64,000 nucleotides of DNA, from positions 6,492-70,491 of the forward strand of contig JAGKXB010000006.1 of assembly GCA_021151485.1 (NCBI GenBank), written 5' to 3'. Below are positions 8,315 to 17,607 of the stretch, in pieces. Positions within the stretch are counted from its first letter, which is position 1, and each line of letters opens with the position of its first letter. The position numbers and the translations under genes were made by a program. Source of the DNA: Oxalobacteraceae bacterium (GTDB taxonomy: Bacteria > Pseudomonadota > Gammaproteobacteria > Burkholderiales > Burkholderiaceae_D). Below the pieces are notes generated by a model, which searched no databases, was not told where the DNA came from, and saw nothing but the letters and a program-made list of their open reading frames with translations.

Positions 8315-8375
8315 CTGCTGTTTTAAATTAAATTTATAAACTTAAAAAGTTGGAAATTCCAATTTAAAACGGCAG
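8315..8375. repeat. Long inverted repeat in the purL leader
   Basis: CTGCTGTTTTAAATT at 8315-8329 pairs with AATTTAAAACGGCAG at 8361-8375 (14 of 15 positions, the exception a G-T type mismatch) around a 31-base loop, 84 bases before the purL start. It could be a leader hairpin or a weak end signal for the FKBP mRNA. It does not match a riboswitch fold that I recognise. Confidence 0.55.
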
Positions 8376-8458
8376 AAAATTCGTTGTGCCTTCCTTGAAG
8401 ATTTAATCCGGAAATTACCTCTAACTCGCAGCGATGCTGCATCAACCACTTTTTCATC

Positions 8459-11400
8459 ATGTTGATTTTGTCGGGTTCTAATGCCCTATCTGTATTTCGT
8501 ACCCAGGGTCTTTTATCTCAACTACGTGTTGTCGATTCCGCGATTGTAGGCGTGACAGCGCGCTTTTTGCATTTGATTGATGCAGCCAAACCTTTGTCTG
8601 ACGCTGAGATGACGCGCTTGCAGGCTTTGTTGACGTATGGCGATCCATTTGAAAGCAGTGCTGATGGCGAGGCATTCGTTGTGATTCCACGTTTTGGCAC
8701 AATTTCACCTTGGGCGTCGAAGGCGACTGAGATTGCGCATCATTGCGATTTGCCTCAGATTAAACGGATAGAGCGTGGGATTGCGTATTCGATCCAACTC
8801 AAAGCAGGTTTGCTTGGTCAGAATAAAAAACTATCTGATGCTGCCATTAACGCTGTGGCGGATTTGTTGCATGACAGAATGACCGAAACCGTGTTGCGTG
8901 ATGTGCAGGATGCAGCGGGTTTATTCCAAGAACTGGAAGCAAAACCATTGGAGTATGTCGATATTTTATCTGGTGGCAGAGCAGCGTTAGAGAAAGCAAA
9001 TGCCGAGCTGGGTTTGGCGCTTTCTGAGGATGAAATCGATTATTTATTGGATGCGTTTACGGCTCCACAAGTGCGGCGTAATCCCACCGATGTCGAATTG
9101 ATGATGTTTGCGCAAGCCAATAGTGAGCATTGCCGTCACAAAATATTCAATGCCGAATGGACCATTGATGGCGAAAAGCAGGACAAATCGCTCTTCGCCA
9201 TGATTAAAAATACCCATCAATTGCAGCCCAAAGGTACGATTGTTGCGTATAGCGACAATTCATCCATCATGGCGGGTGCCGAGGTTACGCGTTTTTATCC
9301 TCGTGGTGAGCAAGCAGGGCATGTGTATGCAGCCTCCAAAGAATTGACGCATACCTTGATGAAAGTGGAAACACACAACCATCCGACAGCGATTGCGCCA
9401 TTTCCTGGGGCATCGACGGGTGCGGGCGGTGAGATTCGTGACGAAGGTGCGACTGGTCGTGGATCCAAACCAAAGGCGGGTTTGTGTGGATTTACGGTGT
9501 CGAATTTGCAATTGCCTGATGCCATTCAACCTTGGGAAAATGTGCAGGATGTCATCGCACCGGTTGGTCAGCGCGCGACGTCCGATACCAATGTTACGCA
9601 ATACGGTAAGCCGGATCGCATCGCTTCCCCTCTACAAATCATGATCGAAGGGCCGATAGGCGGAGCGGCTTTCAATAATGAATTTGGTCGTCCTAATTTG
9701 GCTGGCTATTTCCGTACGTATGAGCAGAATGTAGCGGGTTCGGTGTTTGGCTACCACAAACCCATCATGATTGCGGGTGGTATGGGGAATATCACGGATC
9801 AGCACACACACAAAATAGCCTTTCCAGCGGGCAGTTTGCTGATTCAGTTAGGTGGCCCTGGTATGCGGATTGGGATGGGAGGCAGTGCAGCTTCATCCAT
9901 GAGTACCGGCGCCAATACAGCGGATTTGGATTTTGATTCCGTGCAGCGAGGTAACCCGGAAATGCAACGTCGGGCGCAGGAAGTGATCAATGCTTGTTGG
10001 GCCATGGGTGAACAGAATCCGATTTTGTCTATCCATGATGTCGGCGCGGGTGGTTTGTCGAATGCGTTTCCTGAATTAAGTAATGATGCCAAGCGTGGTG
10101 CTAACTTTGATTTGCGTGCGATTTTGCTGGAAGAAAGTGGCATGGCACCAAAAGAAATTTGGAGTAATGAATCGCAAGAGCGTTATGTGCTAGCAATTGC
10201 ACCGGATTCTTTGCCCGCATTTCAAGCGCTGTGTGAACGTGAGCGTTGTTTGTATGCTGTCGTCGGGGTGGCGACAGAAGAGCGACATTTAAGAGTCAGC
10301 GATCCGGTGCATGATAATCATCCAGTCGATATGCCGATGGAAGTGTTGTTGGGCAAACCACCCAGAATGCAACGGGATGTGGCGCGTGTTCAGCCCGATT
10401 TGCCTGCGATTGATTTGACGGGCATGGATTTGCTGGAAGTGTCACAGCGCGTATTGCGTTTGCCTAGCGTGGCGGACAAATCCTTTTTGATTACGATCGG
10501 TGATCGCACCGTGGGTGGTTTGACGGTGCGTGATCAAATGGTCGGGCCATGGCAAGTTCCTGTCGCAGATTGTGCGGTGACTTCCATGAGTTTTGAAGGT
10601 TATTTGGGCGAAGCCATGGCGATGGGTGAGCGCACGCCACTGGCGGTGATTCATCCTGCTGCTGCAGGTCGTATGGCAATTGGGGAGGCAGTGACGAATA
10701 TTGCTGCCGCAGCGATTGCCGATATTTCAGATATCAAACTCTCTGCTAACTGGATGGCGGCGTGTGGTCAGCCTGGGCAGGATGCGGCGTTGTTCGATAC
10801 TGTTCAGGCAGTTGGCATGGAACTTTGCCCAGCGCTGGGGATCAGCATTCCTGTTGGTAAGGATTCCTTATCCATGCGTACGACCTGGAAGGATGAGGGT
10901 ACGGACAAAGCTGTCACTTCACCCGTTTCCTTGATCGTCACCGCCTTTGCGCCAGTGCAGGATGTGCGGCGTTCATTGACACCGCAATTACGCATGGATG
11001 CCGGCGATACGGTGTTGATATTGATTGATTTGGGCCGCAATAAAAATCGCATGGGCGCATCGGCTTTGGCGCAAGTGATGCAGCAATTGGGTAATGAAAC
11101 CCCGGATGTGGACAGTGCAGACGATCTCAAAGGGTTTTTTGCTGCGATTCAACAACTTAATCAAAACGGTAAATTGCTGGCTTATCACGATCGATCCGAT
11201 GGCGGTTTGTTTGCCAGCTTGTGCGAAATGGCCTTTGCAGGGCATTGTGGTGTGTCCATTAATTTGGATATGTTGGTGCTCGGAAGCGAACATGACGCCG
11301 ATTGGGGCGATGCCAAAAATTGGGCGAGCCAGGTATCAGAACGTCGCAATGAAATGACTTTGCGCGCTTTGTTCAATGAAGAGTTGGGCGCGGTGATTCA

Positions 11401-12487
11401 AGTGCGTGCTGAGGATAAATCGGCTGTGATGCAAGTCTTGCGTCAGCACAATCTGGGCGCTGCTAGCCATATCATCGGCAAACCGAATGCCAGCGATGTG
11501 ATCGAATTCATGCGTGATGCCAAATCGATTTACAGCCAGCCGCGCACCAGTTTGCAACGGTTATGGAGTGAAACCAGCTGGCAAATTTCCCGCCTGCGCG
11601 ACAATCCAGCTTGCGCCGATGCAGAATACGACCGTATTTTGGATAGCAGCGATCGCGGTATTACGCCAGTCGTTGGATTTGATCTGCAGCAAGATATTGC
11701 CGCACCTTTCATTGCCACGGGTGTGCGACCACGGGTCGCTATTTTGCGTGAGCAGGGTGTCAATTCTCATGTCGAAACGGCTTATGTGATGCATCAATCC
11801 GGCTTTACTGCGGTGGATGTACACATGAGCGATTTGATTGCTGGTCGCACCAAACTCTCCGATTTCCACGGCGTGATCGCAGTGGGCGGATTTTCTTACG
11901 GCGACGTATTGGGCGCAGGTGAGGGTTGGGCGAAAACGATTTTGTTCAACGCCAGTTTGGCTGAGCAATTTACCGCATTCTTCCAGCGTAAGGACACCTT
12001 TGGGCTGGGTATTTGTAATGGTTGTCAAATGATGAGTAATTTGAAATCCATCATTCCTGGCGCCGAGGCTTGGCCTAAATTTACACGTAACAAATCCGAG
12101 CGTTTGGAGGCACGTTTTGCCATGGTAGAAGTGGCGGCATCACCATCGATCTTCTTCCAAGACATGGCGGGTATGCAAAGTCCAATCGCTGTAGCGCATG
12201 GAGAGGGGTTTGCCGATTTCTCACAAACGGGCGATATCAACAAGGCCATCGTGGCGATGCGCTTCACAGATAACGCTGGTGTGGCGACGGAAACATATCC
12301 CTACAATCCCAATGGTTCGCCGCAGGGCATTACATCAGTGACGACGCCGGATGGTCGTTTCACCGTCATGATGCCGCATGCTGAACGCGTGTTCCGTTCG
12401 GTACAACAATCATGGCATCCTGAATCATGGGGCGAAGATAGTCCTTGGATGCGTATGTTCCGCAATGCGCGTCGTTGGATAGGTTAA
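8459..12487 (+). CDS. purL: Phosphoribosylformylglycinamidine synthase, single-chain
   Basis: Catalyses ATP- and glutamine-dependent conversion of FGAR to FGAM in purine synthesis. At 1342 residues it is the large fused form of Gram-negative bacteria: an N-terminal PurS-like domain (about 1-150), a linker, two AIR-synthase-type halves (about 200-970; [20 protein letters not shown] is the ATP-site signature) and a C-terminal class I glutaminase (about 1050-1342) with nucleophile Cys in [10 protein letters not shown] and the His/Glu pair in [13 protein letters not shown]. The reading frame is intact. Codon use and GC are like the neighbours. No clear ribosome-binding site precedes the ATG. Confidence 0.96.
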   Translation: MLILSGSNALSVFRTQGLLSQLRVVDSAIVGVTARFLHLIDAAKPLSDAEMTRLQALLTYGDPFESSADGEAFVVIPRFGTISPWASKATEIAHHCDLPQIKRIERGIAYSIQLKAGLLGQNKKLSDAAINAVADLLHDRMTETVLRDVQDAAGLFQELEAKPLEYVDILSGGRAALEKANAELGLALSEDEIDYLLDAFTAPQVRRNPTDVELMMFAQANSEHCRHKIFNAEWTIDGEKQDKSLFAMIKNTHQLQPKGTIVAYSDNSSIMAGAEVTRFYPRGEQAGHVYAASKELTHTLMKVETHNHPTAIAPFPGASTGAGGEIRDEGATGRGSKPKAGLCGFTVSNLQLPDAIQPWENVQDVIAPVGQRATSDTNVTQYGKPDRIASPLQIMIEGPIGGAAFNNEFGRPNLAGYFRTYEQNVAGSVFGYHKPIMIAGGMGNITDQHTHKIAFPAGSLLIQLGGPGMRIGMGGSAASSMSTGANTADLDFDSVQRGNPEMQRRAQEVINACWAMGEQNPILSIHDVGAGGLSNAFPELSNDAKRGANFDLRAILLEESGMAPKEIWSNESQERYVLAIAPDSLPAFQALCERERCLYAVVGVATEERHLRVSDPVHDNHPVDMPMEVLLGKPPRMQRDVARVQPDLPAIDLTGMDLLEVSQRVLRLPSVADKSFLITIGDRTVGGLTVRDQMVGPWQVPVADCAVTSMSFEGYLGEAMAMGERTPLAVIHPAAAGRMAIGEAVTNIAAAAIADISDIKLSANWMAACGQPGQDAALFDTVQAVGMELCPALGISIPVGKDSLSMRTTWKDEGTDKAVTSPVSLIVTAFAPVQDVRRSLTPQLRMDAGDTVLILIDLGRNKNRMGASALAQVMQQLGNETPDVDSADDLKGFFAAIQQLNQNGKLLAYHDRSDGGLFASLCEMAFAGHCGVSINLDMLVLGSEHDADWGDAKNWASQVSERRNEMTLRALFNEELGAVIQVRAEDKSAVMQVLRQHNLGAASHIIGKPNASDVIEFMRDAKSIYSQPRTSLQRLWSETSWQISRLRDNPACADAEYDRILDSSDRGITPVVGFDLQQDIAAPFIATGVRPRVAILREQGVNSHVETAYVMHQSGFTAVDVHMSDLIAGRTKLSDFHGVIAVGGFSYGDVLGAGEGWAKTILFNASLAEQFTAFFQRKDTFGLGICNGCQMMSNLKSIIPGAEAWPKFTRNKSERLEARFAMVEVAASPSIFFQDMAGMQSPIAVAHGEGFADFSQTGDINKAIVAMRFTDNAGVATETYPYNPNGSPQGITSVTTPDGRFTVMMPHAERVFRSVQQSWHPESWGEDSPWMRMFRNARRWIG

Positions 12488-12498
12488 TTAATCAATCA

Positions 12499-12903
12499 AT
12501 GACTATTCGCTCGCCATTGCAATTAAGCAAGCTTAACAAAGCTAACAACACCAACACTATCGTATGGACGGTATTGTTGGTGGCGGCTTTGTTATTCACG
12601 CAATGGGCGGGTTTGGTGCACAGCGTGGTGCATGCTGGCTGGTCGGATTCGTATGTCCCTGCTAGCAGGTTGTCTGATTTTTATGTGGATAGCATTAAAA
12701 ATAAGCAAAGTAGTGACGGTAGTACGGTTTCTCACTCTTGTACTTTATTTGATGCATTCACTCTGGCAGCGACGGTGCATACGCCACCTTATTTGCCCTT
12801 GCTGTTACCCACTGTGCGCATGGTGCAGTTGTGGGTTTCTTATATCTCCCGGGTTGTCCGTTTCGTCCCGCATTTTAGTTCTCGCGCTCCACCTGCTCCT
12901 TGA
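12499..12903 (+). CDS. Small membrane/exported protein with His and Cys motifs, linked to the ZnuD-like receptor
   Basis: The ATG at 12499 lies 11 bases after the purL stop and gives 134 residues; a longer frame from 12445 would overlap purL. A hydrophobic segment at residues 22-37 (VWTVLLVAALLFTQWAG) is followed by HSVVHAGW, a mid-protein SHSCTLFDAFTLAATV and a terminal FSSRAPPAP. This pattern of His pair, Cys/Asp segment and an R-x-P-P tail matches small proteins often encoded directly upstream of zinc- or copper-type TonB receptors in Burkholderiales. The function is unknown. Metal handling is inferred from the residues and from the receptor gene 101 bases downstream. Confidence 0.6.
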   Translation: MTIRSPLQLSKLNKANNTNTIVWTVLLVAALLFTQWAGLVHSVVHAGWSDSYVPASRLSDFYVDSIKNKQSSDGSTVSHSCTLFDAFTLAATVHTPPYLPLLLPTVRMVQLWVSYISRVVRFVPHFSSRAPPAP

Positions 12904-12930
12904 TTTTCTCTGTATTCACTATTTGATTTT

Positions 12931-12968
12931 GCATGAACCCTCGCTTTTGATAAGCGGGTTCGTGCATG
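12931..12968. repeat. Imperfect hairpin between the small protein and the ZnuD-like gene
   Basis: AACCCTCGCTT at 12936-12946 can pair with AAGCGGGTT at 12952-12960 with a one-base bulge, and the arms extend to CATG on both sides. No T run follows, so it is more likely a leader or processing structure than a terminator. Confidence 0.45.
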
Positions 12969-13004
12969 TCTACATTTATATATTGAGTTTTTCAAGGGAT
13001 CATC

Positions 13005-15008
13005 ATGCACAAATACTACCCATTAAGCCGTTTGGCTAGCGCTGTTTCATCTGCTTTTGCTACATTTTTAACACTAGCTAACCCTTCCTTTTCTTACGCA
13101 CAAACCACAGAAACGAACGTAGACGATAAAACATTGTCGGAAATCGTCGTTACCGCCACGCCTTTTAATACCAATGAAGGAGCGCAAATTTTGGCGCCGG
13201 CCAAAATTTTGTCTGGCGATGAGCTGCACAATAAATTAGCAAATTCCCTGGGCGATATGCTGTCGCATGAATTGGGTGTTTCTTCCTCCGCTTTTGGCGC
13301 TGGTGCTTCTCGTCCGATTATTCGTGGCATGGAAGGATCGCGCGTCAAAATCCTGCAAAACGGCATGTCAGTGGCTGACGTGTCGAGTATTTCCAACGAT
13401 CATGCAGTAGCGACTGAGGTAGCAACAGCCCGCCAAGTTGAAATTCTGCGCGGCCCTTCTGCCTTGTTATACGGTTCCGGCGCGATTGGCGGTTTGGTGA
13501 ATGTGGTCAACGATCGCATTCCTACCGTACTTGAGCCCAAGCCGACGGGTGAAATGGAATACCGTTACAGCACAGTCGATAAGGGCAACAGCGGCGCATT
13601 TTCTGTAGATGGCTCGGCTGGTTCGATTGGATTACATCTGGACGGCAATATCCGCCGTACTGACGATTACAAAATTCCTACCACAAACAGCACATTGCCT
13701 TGGTCGTATACGCGTGGAGACAGTGTAGGCTTGGGTATGTCGACCATCCAAGATTGGGGATATATCGGCGCATCCGTCGCCAATCTCAATAATCGTTACG
13801 GCATCCCGACCGCAGAAGGTTCTCAAATCGATCAATCGCAAACGCGTTACGACGTGCAAGCCTTGGTCAAGCAGCCGTGGAATGGCTGGGAATCGTTTAA
13901 ATTCAAGCTTGGCTATACCGATTACAAACACAGTGAATTGGATTTGACCGACGTGCCGCAAACCAATTTTGCCAACCGTGCATTAGAAAGTCGTTGGGAA
14001 TTGACGCATAACCCGATAGCGGCTTGGCATGGCACGCTTGGCATACAAACGGAAGAGAGTAAATTTTCCGCCCTGAGCGCAGGCACCGGCGGCCCCGATA
14101 CAGTGCCAGTGACCAAATCCACATCAGTTGCAGGTTTCCTGGTCGAAGAACGAGATTTCGGCCCCGTACATGTCAACGCCGGTTTGCGTTTGGAATCCGT
14201 CCAACGAGAACCTGTATCCGCAGCAGAACGTTCTTTCCATCTGGCCTCCTACTCGCTAGGTGGTTTATGGACTTTCACACCAGGGTATGCGGTGGGTTCC
14301 ACCTTATCCATCGCCCAGCGCGCGTCGTCGACGGAAGAGTTGTACTCCGGCGGACCACATGATGCGACGGCGACGTTTGATAAAGGCAATCCCAATTTTG
14401 AAAAAGAAACCTCACGCAACATCGAGCTAAGCCTACAAAAAACAACAGGCTTGCTGCGTTGGAAAGCCAATGTGTTCCAAAATCGCGCCAAAAACTTCAT
14501 TTACGGCCAACTCACCGGCAACCAACTGGATGACGAAGGCAATCCAGGTGGAGATTTGAAAGAACGTGTCTTCAGCCAAGCCGACGCCACCATCCGTGGT
14601 GCAGAAGTAGAAATCAGCCACAACCTGCGCGGTGAAGGGCTGTCGTTGCGCGGTTTCGCCGATACATCACGCGCCACCCTGGACGATGCCGGCAATCTCC
14701 CCCTGCAACCAAGCACCCGTTTTGGCGTCGACGTCGGCTACAAACAAAACCAATGGCGCAGCGGCGTGACCATCACCCACGCCAAACAACAAGATCGCTT
14801 AGCTGCGTTTGAAACCATCACACCAGCCTATACGTTGCTAGACGCCAACTTGTCCTACACCCAACGTTATGGCACACAACAAGTCACGTGGTTTGTGTTG
14901 GCTAAAAACATGCTTAACCAGGATATTCGTCTATCAACCTCGGTGTTGAAGGATGTTGCTCCATTGCCTGGGCGTAATTTTGTAGTGGGGGTGCGGACGG
15001 CGTTTTAG
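13005..15008 (+). CDS. TonB-dependent outer-membrane receptor, ZnuD-like
   Basis: A 667-residue receptor with a signal peptide (cleavage near residue 32, SYA-Q), a TonB box within LSEIVVTATPF (residues 44-54), an N-terminal plug domain to about residue 180 and a 22-strand-type barrel ending in aromatic Phe. The plug carries ASRPIIRGMEGSRVKILQNG, VADVSSISNDHAVATE and LRGPSALLYGSGAIGGLVN, which closely follow Neisseria ZnuD, the zinc/heme receptor. Zinc import is therefore the likely role, but some relatives take other metals. The loop histidine cluster of ZnuD is weak here. A CAAGGGA ribosome-binding site precedes the ATG. Confidence 0.85.
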   Translation: MHKYYPLSRLASAVSSAFATFLTLANPSFSYAQTTETNVDDKTLSEIVVTATPFNTNEGAQILAPAKILSGDELHNKLANSLGDMLSHELGVSSSAFGAGASRPIIRGMEGSRVKILQNGMSVADVSSISNDHAVATEVATARQVEILRGPSALLYGSGAIGGLVNVVNDRIPTVLEPKPTGEMEYRYSTVDKGNSGAFSVDGSAGSIGLHLDGNIRRTDDYKIPTTNSTLPWSYTRGDSVGLGMSTIQDWGYIGASVANLNNRYGIPTAEGSQIDQSQTRYDVQALVKQPWNGWESFKFKLGYTDYKHSELDLTDVPQTNFANRALESRWELTHNPIAAWHGTLGIQTEESKFSALSAGTGGPDTVPVTKSTSVAGFLVEERDFGPVHVNAGLRLESVQREPVSAAERSFHLASYSLGGLWTFTPGYAVGSTLSIAQRASSTEELYSGGPHDATATFDKGNPNFEKETSRNIELSLQKTTGLLRWKANVFQNRAKNFIYGQLTGNQLDDEGNPGGDLKERVFSQADATIRGAEVEISHNLRGEGLSLRGFADTSRATLDDAGNLPLQPSTRFGVDVGYKQNQWRSGVTITHAKQQDRLAAFETITPAYTLLDANLSYTQRYGTQQVTWFVLAKNMLNQDIRLSTSVLKDVAPLPGRNFVVGVRTAF

Positions 15009-15052
15009 GGGTTTTTGTTCGGCGTCTGATCGAATGCACTGTCCGTTCATAT

Positions 15053-15868
15053 CTATCGCACGCCGACCAGCATGTTTTCAATCAAGCGGATCATCGTTTC
15101 CTTTTGCGTTGGCGCTGATTCAGCTACCAAGAGTGCCAATGCCGCGAGTCCAATATCGTTGATGATTGGCTGCTCATTTCGCATGAGTGCGTTGTTACGA
15201 TTCAGGAAATCGACGAATAGGAAAGCGCCAGTACGTTTGTTGCCATCAGAAAGAGGATGATTTTTGATGACGAAATACAGCAAATGCGCCGCTTTCCGCT
15301 CAATCGTTGGATAAGCTGGCTCACCGAACACGGATTGGTCGAGGTTGCCAAGTATGGCTGCAAGTGCATCACCACGTTCTAATCCGAAAAGATCGCTGGC
15401 CTCGCCACGAGACATGAGATCGGCTTTCAAACTGGCGATGGAGTGTCTTACCTCGTCAAGAGAAGGCATCACACCACCTAGGCTCCCGTTGGGATCGGTC
15501 AGCAATCCTTCGTCGTAGCGTTGCAGCAGCAAGAAGGTTTGGGTATAGCGGCTGACGATTTCTACCAACCCTCTACCAGTTTCAGCAATCAGCTCAGGGG
15601 ATTGCGCAGCCTTCCTGACTAGTGCCAGCGCTGCTTCCAGTTCGGTGGCATTGTGCTTGAATCGGGCGCGATCCAGAGTTCAGCCTTGCATCAAATGGTC
15701 GTGCAAAACGCCAGTCGCTCATTGGCGAAACTGCGTACCTCGCTTGGAGTTGACGCGATACCCGACAGAAATGATGGCGTCGAGATTGTAGAATTTGACC
15801 GGTTTATCCGAAACGGCAATGTGCAAAATTTGCACATTGCTTTCTTCAGTCGGCGGACTGTTTGTGAG
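15053..15868 (-). pseudogene. RhuM-Fic family gene remnant (5' truncated, two in-frame TGA codons)
   Basis: The frame 15053-15679 encodes a Fic/Doc-type domain with HPLSDGNKRTGA, the Fic core motif. Continuing upstream in the same frame gives VSDKPVKFYNLDAIISVGYR and SKRGTQFRQ, the conserved end of the RhuM domain, interrupted by TGA at 15719-15721 and again at 15680-15682. In RhuM-Fic proteins these positions read FRQW and QGW, so both look like TGG-to-TGA changes. A further TGA (15869-15871) and a TAG lie before it, and the N-terminal RhuM portion is missing next to the gltX upstream region. The Fic half alone could start at a TTG (15568), but a functional product is unlikely. Intact relatives modify or silence cell targets. 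Confidence 0.8.
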
Positions 15869-15966
15869 TCATGGATAATCAGAAACATGCTAGCTACTTT
15901 GTAACACGGTAAAATGCCGTTTTAATTCATTTAAGGCAGCGTGCCTCTCATCGCTGTATTTTTACC

Positions 15967-17367
15967 ATGACCGTTCGTACCCGTTTTGCTCCTAGTCCCA
16001 CTGGTTATTTACATTTGGGCGGTGCTCGCACTGCGCTTTTTTCTTGGGCTTATGCGCGCCATTTTGGCGGCACTTTTGTGTTGCGGATTGAGGACACGGA
16101 TTTGGAGCGTTCTACACCCGAAGCGGTGCAGGCGATTGTTGATGGTATGGCGTGGTTAGGCTTGGGGCATGATGAGGGGCCGTTTTTCCAGATGCAACGC
16201 ATGGAGCGTTATCGAGCGGTGATTGCGCAAATGTTGGAGGCGGGGTCGGCGTATCTTTGTTATTCCTCGCCAGAAGAAGTCGAAGCGATGCGTGAGGCGC
16301 AGCGTGCTGCGGGGCAGAAGCCGCGTTATGACGGGACTTGGCGTCCTGAGCCTGGCAAGACCTTGCCGGCGATTCCAGCTGGGCGTAAACCAGTGGTGCG
16401 TTTTAAAAATCCTTTGGATGGCGAGGTGAGTTGGGATGATGTTGTCAAAGGCAAAATCACGATTGCTAATCGTGAATTGGATGATTTAATCATTGCACGG
16501 CCAGATGGCACGCCGACTTACAATTTTTGCGTGGTGGTGGATGATTGGGATATGCAAATTACGCATGTGATCCGTGGTGATGATCATGTCAATAACACGC
16601 CGCGCCAGATCAATATTTTGCAAGCTTTGGGCGCAACGTTGCCTTTGTATGGGCACGTTCCGATGATTTTGGGCGCAGATGGCGAGAAATTATCTAAGCG
16701 TCATGGCGCGGTGAGTGTGATGGATTATCCAGAACAAGGGTATTTGCCAGAAGCGATGTTGAATTATCTGGCGCGTTTGGGTTGGAGTCATGGCGATGAA
16801 GAAATTTTTTCCATGGAGCAGTTCTGCGCCTGGTTTGATTTGGATCATTTGTCGAAATCGCCGGCACAATTTAATCCAGAAAAGCTTGCATGGATTAACA
16901 ATCACTACATCAAATTGGCCGACAACGTGCGTCTTGCAGAGTTAGCCAAGCCGCGCATGTTATTGGAAGGGGCGCAGTTTGAGCAGGCCCCTGATTTGTC
17001 AGCTGTCATCGCTTTAATGAAAGAGCGTGCCAATACCATTAATGAATTGGCGGATGCTGCTATGCTGTTTTATCGCCAACCTGCACCTGACGCCGCATTA
17101 TTGGCGCAACATGTCACGGATGCTGTTAAGCCAGCTTTGAGGCAATATGCAGAATTGTGCCAGGCCTTGCAATCGACAGAATGGAAAAAAGAAACATTGT
17201 CCGTCTTGTTAAAAGAAGTATTGGCAGCACATCAATTGAAAATGCCACAACTGGCAATGCCTTTGCGCTTGATCGTCACTGGACAATTGCAAACGCCAGC
17301 GATTGATGCGGTATTGGCTTTGTTTGGGCGTGAAATTGTATTGGCGCGTTTAGCGAAGTTTCTTTAA
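15967..17367 (+). CDS. gltX: Glutamate--tRNA ligase
   Basis: A class I synthetase charging tRNA-Glu, 466 residues, normal length. The N-terminal HIGH-type motif is in [19 protein letters not shown] (His17-Gly20), and the KMSKS-type motif is KLSKRHG at about residue 242. [13 protein letters not shown] is typical of the discriminating bacterial enzyme. The C-terminal alpha-helical cage (about 320-466) recognises the anticodon. No strong ribosome-binding site precedes the ATG. The gene stands alone, with a decayed RhuM-Fic gene upstream and a REP-like element downstream. Confidence 0.96.
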   Translation: MTVRTRFAPSPTGYLHLGGARTALFSWAYARHFGGTFVLRIEDTDLERSTPEAVQAIVDGMAWLGLGHDEGPFFQMQRMERYRAVIAQMLEAGSAYLCYSSPEEVEAMREAQRAAGQKPRYDGTWRPEPGKTLPAIPAGRKPVVRFKNPLDGEVSWDDVVKGKITIANRELDDLIIARPDGTPTYNFCVVVDDWDMQITHVIRGDDHVNNTPRQINILQALGATLPLYGHVPMILGADGEKLSKRHGAVSVMDYPEQGYLPEAMLNYLARLGWSHGDEEIFSMEQFCAWFDLDHLSKSPAQFNPEKLAWINNHYIKLADNVRLAELAKPRMLLEGAQFEQAPDLSAVIALMKERANTINELADAAMLFYRQPAPDAALLAQHVTDAVKPALRQYAELCQALQSTEWKKETLSVLLKEVLAAHQLKMPQLAMPLRLIVTGQLQTPAIDAVLALFGREIVLARLAKFL

Positions 17368-17385
17368 AGCGAGATTACTCATTAA

Positions 17386-17529
17386 CCTCCGTCGTTCCCA
17401 TGAGAACAACCGTAATGCGAAAAAATTTAAAACCGTCGTCCCCGAGTGCTTTAGTCGGGGACCCAGTGGCTTTTAGTCGTAAACAATGAAAGACGCTGGG
17501 TTCCTGCCTAAACCCGCGGGAACGATGGA
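17386..17529. repeat. REP/BIME-like palindromic element, copy 1
   Basis: Contains a type B hairpin (GTCCCCGA-loop-TCGGGGAC, about 17433-17470) followed by an inverted type A hairpin (CTGGGTTCCTGCC...GCGGGAACGATGG, 17494-17528), with a further degenerate type A copy at 17386-17411. Both hairpin types share a CGTCGT head and CCCAG tail. The stretch 17368-17607 between gltX and rnr holds nothing else. Confidence 0.85.
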
Positions 17530-17607
17530 GATAATTGAGCATCTCAGTTTAAATAAACTTCTTTATATTTCTTATATTTTTTACTTTTTTAAGTTATCTC
17601 TATCCTT

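Noticed and set aside
8256-8458. Purine or PRPP riboswitch before purL
   Set aside because: Only one simple inverted repeat is present; no conserved core or multi-helix junction could be found.
15680-15721. TGA recoding (Trp or selenocysteine) in the RhuM-Fic gene
   Set aside because: TGA is used as a normal stop in neighbouring genes, no SECIS-like hairpin is seen, and the gene also lacks its N-terminus.
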